Of a DNA stretch of 64,000 bases, positions 57,399 through 64,000 are shown in pieces. Location of the stretch: positions 1,550,001-1,614,000 of the forward strand of contig JBANDB010000005.1 in assembly GCA_037576215.1 (NCBI GenBank). Direction: 5' to 3'. Each line of letters opens with the position of its first letter. Within the stretch, counting starts at the first letter, position 1. Position numbers and translations under genes: made by a program. Source of the DNA: Armillaria gallica. Lineage: Eukaryota; Basidiomycota; Agaricomycetes; Agaricales; Physalacriaceae. Below the pieces are notes generated by a model. The model was not told the origin of the DNA and did not search any database. It was given only the letters and a program-made list of their open reading frames with translations.

Positions 57399-57760
57399 AA
57401 GTTCCGTCGTCGAGTCAGGACCATCGTTATTTGTTATCTACATATCAGTCTATTTTGTTCCGCGGAGGGATAATTATTTGGTCCCGAAATGTTCGGTCCG
57501 CTTCGTCCGAGCATCAACCGCATCACTCAAGTCCATTCCCTCTGCCTGACGGGTTGAAGACATAGCATGTACTAGATAAGTAATTCATTATTGTACTGCT
57601 CTGTTGCTCGCGGAGTCGTGTGAAATTCACGCATAGGATTTGCACAGGAGGCTCGGAGTTTGAAAGTCAGACTTGAATTCTATTCGCCTTCCGCTCATCG
57701 TAATCCCCCCAAACTCTCCCCAAACTTCTCCTGGACAAAGGCTCTGCGTACTCGAAGCCG
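57399..57760. promoter_or_regulatory. upstream region of the F-box gene
   Basis: No gene. It contains a pyrimidine-rich tract (CCCCAAACTCTCCCCAAAC) within 60 nt of the next ATG, typical of basidiomycete promoters. Confidence 0.35.
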
Positions 57761-58987
57761 ATGTCGCCTGTTCTTCCTCAAGAGATTGCAGATAACATCG
57801 TCGACCTAGTTTACGGCCGGTACCTTCCGGATTTCAGGAAGGAATGGCAGCCGGAGCTTTTCGCGTGCTCTTTGGTGTGCAAATCATGGACTCCCCGTAC
57901 CCGATATTACCTCTTTAGAGACATCGTCATCGTTTCCATGAATCAGCCTTCGTTCATGCAGCTCATCTCCGATCCGGCCTTGTGCACATTCGCCCCTTAT
58001 CCTCGTAGTGTGTGCATCGATGACAGCTCGATGCCCCCGGCCAAAGCGGACTGGTTTGTCCGTGAAGTGCTCCCTACACTTTCCATGTTTCCCAACATCG
58101 AGTCGATGTATATCGCAATCGGCAGTGGTTTACTCCTTACAAGGACAGAGGAAGAATGGGATGCTGTGCTCAAGTCAGTCTCGAGGCTGACCAATGTCAT
58201 GGATCTGAGGCTGGAGGGATGCCAGTTCAGAACATACGATCATTTCGCCAGCCTACTGTCTTCTTTCAGCGCATTGGAGACGGTGACTTTGGATAGATGC
58301 GAGATCTTCAAGATTGACCCAGAGTTTCCTTCAACGATCATCTCGCCTCCTTCGCTGCACACGGTAACCTTTATTGCCCGTGCCAGACAGCCTATTCGAT
58401 CGTTTTTCTCATGGTTACGCAAACACTCCATTTCTTTATCGTTATTTTCGACGAAGATGTATACACCACTGCGGAATGATTCTCTCGCTTTGGCGCAATT
58501 GCTGAGAACGGCTGGAGCATCGCTCAAAACAGCGAGCATAACGTTGCCTCGTTTTCCCATGAAAATTAAGGGTGAGTGGTCATTGGTATTCCATCATACG
58601 ATTTATCTCTGAACCACCGAAGACCTAGATGAATTTAGCCGTATCGTCGACTTGAGTGAGAACAGAAATCTCGCAGTTCTCATTGTCGATTTTATGGATT
58701 CCGTACCGTGTACGAGGAACGAAACGGCACAGCAGGTCTCTCAGATATTATGCAGCGTTACCTCGGAGAAGATAGAAAGGATCACAATCGATGTACCTGT
58801 TCGTTCGGTCGATGACCTGGGTACTTGGGACCCGAGTTTGATCTACGGCACCGGAAACTACTTCAGATATAAAAGATTCGAGCATGCAGACCTGGAAGAC
58901 GCTTTTAAGGAGCGAGTAATAGAAAAGATGGCCAGTGAACTGAAGCACTTGGAGACGCTCATTGAAATACGCGTTTATACAACCTAG
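57761..58987 (+). CDS. F-box-like protein, 391 aa, 2 exons
   Basis: MSPVLPQEIADNIVDLVYGR opens an F-box-type N-terminus continuing with LFACSLVCKSWTPRTRYYLF. The following region is leucine-rich. Exon 1 (57,761-58,571) joins exon 2 (58,623-58,987) across a 51-nt intron (GTGAGTGG..CGAAG) giving KDLDEFSRIVDLSENRN. The C-terminus ends EIRVYTT. No disruption. The 3' end of this gene and its downstream flank were copied to 62,480-62,765. It converges with the related gene on the other strand at 59,288-60,720. Confidence 0.8.
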
Positions 58988-59287
58988 GTACCAGGGTTAC
59001 ATATACACTTATTCGTTTCCAGTTTTACGACGGTTACTGTGATCCTTCTCGTGCTGAGAAACGAAATTCTGAGGATTTGGTATCATTGGCGCTCGTACTG
59101 AGAAAGTAGCTATACCGTACCTTACTATAGAACACCTTGCTACTGTCGTTTAAGGGCTTTGCACTAGGGAAACACGACAAGTCCACCGACGTCCCACTAT
59201 GCTATGTGTGCTATGCGTACCTATACATATTTTCCTGGACCTATAATCATAGAAAAGGCATTCATTAATGAGTACTCCGCGATCAAA
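58988..59287. other. 3' flank shared by two convergent F-box genes
   Basis: The first ~130 bp recur at about 62,630-62,765. No gene. Confidence 0.5.
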
Positions 59288-60720
59288 TCACCATCCTAAG
59301 CGTGCTTCCACAAACTGGTGGTGATTGAGACCGTAGTCCACAATCTCGACTGATAGATTCTTGTCTGTCAGCGGCTTCAACTTTTGAGTGATCCGTTCCT
59401 TCGACTCGGCTGCCAAATCATCCCTGCCGAATACAACCGAGAACTTCCTGAGATTCCTATAGTTCTCCCGACTGAGAACCTTGGTGATCGACTTCCAATT
59501 AAGGTTATCGAAATCCTCCACGTCCGTCAACCAGACTGTCAGGACTATTTCGTTGATGGAAGACGAGGTGATTTGTTGAAGCATTTTAGGAATATGTCGG
59601 ACGCAATTTGCCGCGTTGCCATAGACATCGGTTATCGGAACGAGTTGGAATATGATAGATTCAAGACTTGTGCTATGCCCAAGGTTTGTGTTGACGGTAA
59701 GTGCATCTGAATCTAGTCAGAGGAACAGACAAGCATCAGTGCAATTTAATCAAGATCGCCATGATACTTACCCTCACGCGTTATCTTGAGGGGAGTCAAA
59801 GACATACTCAAATGCTTTAGCGATGGGCCTGCGATAGGAATAATTTGGAGGATGACACTGTCCTCATTGCCAACGGTAAATGCCAAAGATGAGAGAGAGG
59901 CGGGGAGTCTGGGGAGATGGGACTGAGCCGTTATTCCGGGAGAATAGCTTTCCGCGAAGGGTTGCAAGAAGATGATATTTTCGAGGCGCGCAGCCTCCAA
60001 GGCCTGACACGATGACAGAACGCGGATTATGTCGTCCACGGTAGGGAAAATACATTCAATGAGTGCTAAATGTGTGAGGCTCGGGAGATTGGATAGCAGA
60101 AGGAGAATTTTTGCGCAATCCTCCTTAAAGATGACGTGGAATGCGCCATTGATGATATGCAATTTTCTGATATTCGGAAATATGGGGAGCGTGGCGGTCG
60201 ACAGAGCCTTGCGAAGCCAGATACATTGTGGCCCATCAACACGCCAAAACGGCGTGTCGGAGCCGCTACCGTTCCAGTTACCGTTATATCCCTCTTTGAG
60301 GACTAGGGTATCGATGAAGCTGAGGAAAGAGCAGTTTGGACTAGTAATCAGCCGCATAAATACCGTGTGATTGAGAAACGATACGGTCGTGGTTCCGAAG
60401 AGATGGTATCGGCTGCGGGGAAGCCAAGCCCTGCAGACCAACGAACATGACTTTAAAGCCAAACAGCGTTCATCTTTGGGCTTTGCCCTGGGGTCGTTGC
60501 GTGGAGGGTAAGGAAAACGATGAACGCTGTCGATAATTCCATCCACGATCTCTGCAGGTAAGCTACCTTGGGTGACGAGCAGTGACATGAAGGATGGAGG
60601 ATGATCGATGATCGATGTCGATGATGGTCGAGAAGAAGCGGCTTGAAGTTGACAGAGTGAAGCTTGTTTACCGTTGCTTAGCACGTGATGGTACACATCG
60701 TCAATAATAATTTCAGGCAT
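59288..60720 (-). CDS. F-box-like protein, 2 exons
   Basis: The likely start is MPEIIIDDVYHHVLSNG (ATG 60,718-60,720); an internal start MSLLVTQGSLPAEIVDGIID at 60,588 is the alternative and directly precedes the F-box. The motif continues LKSCSLVCRAWLPRSRYHLF. Exon 1 ends at 59,772 (donor GTAAGT after KITRE). A 59-nt intron with acceptor GACTAG leads to exon 2 (59,712-59,288), which reads DSDALTVNTNLGHSTSLES and ends VEARLGW. Splice position and C-terminal layout match the gene at 57,761, so the two are diverged inverted paralogs. Target unknown. Confidence 0.75.
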
Positions 60721-60964
60721 TTTGAGAAGGGCATTACAATGACATGACGACAGTTCTTGTGGTGCACAAGGCCAGCCAATCAAACCTGCTCGTCGGACCT
60801 TGGGTCTGTATCACATCTGTGTTCAAAGAAAACGGACTGGCAAAAGGTTGTCCTTAGATTTTGAGTCTTGACAAGGCATGGATGTCAAGTAATTGCAATT
60901 CGAAGGCTCAATTAATTATAGACGATTGCCAGAGTGACGATCCTCAATATCTACATATAAGTCC

Positions 60965-61472
60965 TCAGCGAACACAGCTGCGATGAGCGTCTCGCAGGCG
61001 TCGTGCTCCTCCCAGTGTGAGACCATGACGCGGTCGTGTCGGCGGATGAGGATCGAGGTCGATATCGTGTGTATCGATGCGGGCGAAGGTGGAGGTGTAA
61101 AGAGCGATGAAGCAGGCGCGGACGACGAGGGTGGTGGGCGTAGCGAAGACTTGGACGCAGTGGTCGTGCTGGGTGTCGGTTACGTCGTCGAGATGGGCGC
61201 GCTCTTCAGTCTTCCAATTGTAGATCACCGTCTTACTGGGCGGAGGTCGGTTTAGACAGAACGAATTCCGTGCAGGATCCCATGGTCATCCAGACGCAGA
61301 AGCAGGATTCTCTGTTTGTTCTCTGTGACCTATATACATCAGAGATCGTCCATAAGAGCGAGGGGGACTCACAATGACACCGCCACGCCTGCAAGTGGAA
61401 AAGGATAGTTATTCGATACGATGTCAAGCTTGAATGCGTTTGTCCACATAATGTGTAGCCTTGTGAGCGCAT
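60965..61472 (-). pseudogene. remnant of an F-box/WD-like gene
   Basis: On the minus strand the readable string YNWKTEERAHLDDVTDTQHD continues FATPTTLVVRACFIAL and DIDLDPHPPTRPRH. It is preceded by a stop-broken stretch (61,233-61,472). As I recall, xxYNWKTG-x-DTLL patterns belong to the C-terminal half of agaricomycete F-box proteins. No start and no F-box remain. Confidence 0.35.
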
Positions 61473-61510
61473 AGAACCGTTTGCATGTTTGTGGTTTTAG
61501 CAACCAGGAT

Positions 61511-62480
61511 CGTCGACTTAGAAGATGTTCACCTGTCGGAGGAGAAGCATGTCTGGAACGGATAGAAAGGAGGTGATGGTGTAGATTATTTAAAGCATCG
61601 TCAGTGAGGTCGTAAAAAGTAAGAAGTACTGTTCATCATCTCAACCGCTCCAGGCCGATTAAGCCGAGAACGATACAGTACGTAATCGCTTCCCACGCCT
61701 TCCGAAGTCGCAGAGACAACACGTTCCACGAGTACTGCTCAACACTAACTCCTCACAGCACGGTGAGGTCCCTCTTCCGGTGTCCCGATGCTTACGGGTG
61801 ACCTCACAGAGGCACAGCGTTTAGGGCCACCCTCCACGGATTTCGAATGATCATGATGCACCACAAACGAGCTCCAGGGTTTCAAGCTCAGTTTCGCTAC
61901 TAGAGCGAAATCCGATTCGCTTGGCTGCCTTACTATCCCTGAATTCAAAGGGCCCAACCAGCAATTTCACCGTTAAATATCGACCTATGATCCTCTCAGT
62001 GTTTGACCCCGTCCCCAGCGGCCACTAATATTCTGAATTTTCGGACTAGCTTGGTTGGCAGAAAAGAACCACCCTATCGAAGAGCCTGCTATCCGCATTC
62101 GATTGTTTGGGGTCCAGTGTCACAAGTCCAAGTCATTTCTGCCAAGTCATTCGAAGTGATCGAAATGATATAGTACTCCCCGTGCATAACGGTTCTTCTC
62201 TCTCATCCTTACACCATGTTACCCTTTTCTCTGCCACGTAGTAGTCTTCTTGCACTTTGCTTTTCTGTCCTCGGGACCTCTTCGTCGGTGATAAACACGA
62301 CAGTTGCACTGGCCTGTGCCCACAACTTTTCTTCGTATGCTTTTCGATCCACTCATATCTATTTATTTTTTCGACTCTAGACGGAACATTCACAGGGTTA
62401 CAGGACGACGATGCTGGAATTGTCTACTTTCGCGGAATAGCGTTTGCGGGCCCTCCTGTGAACGATTTGAGGCGGAGGGA
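61511..62480 (+). pseudogene. carboxylesterase promoter and 5' end, truncated copy
   Basis: It repeats the region upstream of and into the esterase gene at 62,770-63,490: the upstream block near 61,513 (TCGTCGACTTAGAAGATG) matches 62,769. The ATG at 62,216 begins the same signal peptide region as the intact gene, followed by the same intron (to 62,381) and the second exon up to FAGPPVNDLRRR. There the esterase sequence stops and F-box 3' sequence begins. Compared with the intact copy it carries about 260 extra bp between promoter block and ATG. Confidence 0.8.
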
Positions 62481-62765
62481 GTTTGATCTACGACACCGGA
62501 AACTACCCCAGATATAGAAGATTCGAGCATGCAGACTTGGAAGACATTTTTAAGGAGCGAGTAATAGAAAAGATGGCGAGTGAACTGAAGTATTTGGAGA
62601 CGCTCATGAAAATACGCGTTTATACAACCCAGATACTAGGCTACACATACAATTATCTGTTTCCAGTTTTACGACGATTACTGTAATCCTCCCTGTGCTG
62701 CGAAACGATATTCTGAGGATTTGGTATCATTGGAGCTCGTACTGAGAAAGTAACTACACCGTGCT
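62480..62765 (+). pseudogene. duplicated 3' end of the F-box gene
   Basis: From GAGTTTGATCTACG on, the sequence matches 58,833-59,115 (the last ~50 codons and 3' flank of the F-box gene) with few changes (e.g. RFEHADLEDIFKERVIEKM against RFEHADLEDAFKERVIEKM). It is attached directly to the truncated esterase exon and produces a different frame there. Confidence 0.85.
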
Positions 62766-63240
62766 TATCGTCGACTTGAGAGATGCTCACCTGTTAGAGG
62801 AGAAGAATAACAGAAACGGAGAGAAAGGAGATGGTGTAGATTAAAGCATCGTCAGCGAGGTCGTAAAAAGTACTGTTGGTGGTGTGGTGTGTGGTACTGT
62901 TCATGGACGTTCCATTCCAACTGCTACGGGCCGATTAAGCCGGAGACGAAGAAGTACGTAATCACTTCTGAAGTCGCAGTTACGAGTACTGCTCACCACT
63001 AAATCCTCACAGCACGGTGAGGCCGCTCTTCCGGGGTCCTGATGCTTGCGGGTGACCTCACGGAGGCACAGCGTTCAGGCCCGCCCTCCACGGAATTCAA
63101 ATGGTCATGATGCAAAACCCGCAAACTAGCTCCAGATTTATCTAGGATTTCAAGCTCAGTTTCGCTACAAGAGCGAAAATTCGATTCACTTGACTGCCTT
63201 ATACCTGGATTCAACGGTTCTTCTTTCTCATCCTTACACC

Positions 63241-64000
63241 ATGTTACCCTTTTCTCTGGGTTGGAATAGTCTTCTTGCGCTTTGCTTTTCTGTCCTCGGG
63301 GCCTCTTCGTCGGTGATAAACACGACGGTTGCACTGACCTGTGCCCACAATTTCTCTTTGTGCGCTTTTCGGGTCCACTCATATTTTTTTTTGACTCTAG
63401 ACGGAACATTCTCAGGGTTACAGGACGACGATGCTGGAATTGTCTACTTTCGCGGAATAGCATTTGCGGACCCTCCTGTGAACGATTTGAGGTGGAGGGC
63501 ACCAGTGTTCACTCCTTCTAATCATCTAGGAAACGTAAACGCTACCGAGGTGTGTGCCTTTCCTCGCTGCGCGTAGAAGAGACTGACGTAAATGGACAGT
63601 TTGGTGATGTATGCATCGAAACGGCCGCGTCTACCGTTCCCAGCGATGCTTCTGAGGACTGTTTGTTCATCAATGTACAACTTACATGTCTACATCGTCT
63701 CCACCTCTAAATCACCCTCTCCCCATAGGTCAACGTCCCCATTGGGACTGATTCAACTGACAAACTGCCGGTTTTGATCTATTTCCATGGTACGCCGTTG
63801 TTTCATTCTTTTCCCTGGTCTTCCTGACACTTTGTGAGGCGGCGGATTCGAAAGTGGAAAGACCACTTGGTATCCGCCAAATGCATTATTTCAATCTTCA
63901 ACTGAACCATTCATATATGCTTCATCGCAGTATCGCCTGGGACAGTTTGGGTTTTTAGGTTTGTTCTGTCTGGCTCTTACTAAAGACGTTCGACGTGCTC
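63241..64000 (+). CDS. type-B carboxylesterase/lipase, secreted, 3' end outside window
   Basis: Serine hydrolase acting on carboxylic esters. The ATG at 63,241 begins a signal peptide (MLPFSLGWNSLLALCFSVLG). A first intron (about 63,342-63,400, GTGCCC..CTCTAG) is followed by GTFSGLQDDDAGIVYFRGIA and PPVNDLRWRAP, a classic family N-terminus. Then come introns with GTGTGTGCC and CTACAT-region donors, FGDVCIETAAS..ASEDCLFINV (family signature near EDCL), VPIGTDSTDKLPVLIYFHG (oxyanion-hole region), and GGFESGKTTWYPPNALF. A last piece, ASSQYRLGQFGF, runs into the window end. The catalytic Ser, Glu and His lie beyond 64,000. No disruption seen. Confidence 0.85.

Noticed and set aside
1..64000. CRISPR arrays, rRNA genes and canonical tRNAs
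   Set aside because: None visible. The only array-like repeats are the transposon subterminal motifs, and the only tRNA-like stretch (51,277) does not fold as a cloverleaf.

Overview
This looks like nuclear DNA of an agaricomycete (mushroom-forming basidiomycete). The genes are broken by many short GT..AG introns of about 45-65 nt. The window carries a secreted laccase with 20 introns, a secreted Cu/Zn superoxide dismutase, a type-B carboxylesterase and many divergent F-box proteins, plus Helitron, hAT and terminal-inverted-repeat transposons. There is no prokaryotic gene organisation, CRISPR array or rRNA. Exons were assigned by eye from splice signals and family motifs.

Layout. 0.7-2.7 kb (-): multi-exon membrane protein. 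3.8-4.5 kb (+) and 5.5-5.8 kb (-): small single-pass membrane proteins. 6.4-12.2 kb (-): three tandem F-box paralogs (first and third readable, middle one dead) plus the orphan upstream remnant of a fourth unit. 15.2-17.8 kb (+): complete 519-aa laccase with all four copper signatures.

18.27-48.48 kb: a 30.2-kb insertion bounded by ~43-bp terminal inverted repeats and a perfect 9-bp target duplication (GTGTGGACA), with subterminal TTGCGAGC repeats. It contains, mostly on the + strand, several unrecognised multi-exon genes (20.8-26.9 kb), three tandem F-box/leucine-rich-like paralogs (27.7-35.4 kb), and a decayed Helitron Rep-helicase with a C-terminal cysteine-protease-like domain (about 36.4-48.1 kb). 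That Rep-helicase is itself split by an intact-looking 4,486-bp hAT transposon (41,967-46,452) with a perfect 8-bp target duplication. This is an at least three-level nest (TIR element > Rep-helicase > hAT). No transposase for the outer element was recognised.

48.8-50.4 kb (-): coiled-coil F-box gene with one in-frame stop. 50.46-50.90 kb: MITE-like inverted-repeat element. 51.28-51.36 kb: chain of hairpins with tRNA-promoter-like boxes. 51.4-52.1 kb (-): small Cys/His-rich protein. 52.4-53.1 kb (-): secreted Cu/Zn SOD. 53.1-57.1 kb: poorly resolved, with two diverged copies of one coding-like segment. 57.1 kb (+): small membrane protein. 57.8-60.7 kb: convergent pair of F-box genes. 61.5-64 kb: tandem duplication of a carboxylesterase promoter and 5' end. 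The first copy is fused to a duplicated 3' end of the neighbouring F-box gene; the second is the working gene, running off the window.

Functional picture. Laccase and SOD are unrelated neighbours that fit an extracellular oxidative lifestyle. The rest of the locus is dominated by F-box gene expansion, in ordinary tandem arrays and as cargo of a giant transposon, and by segmental duplication and nested mobile elements.
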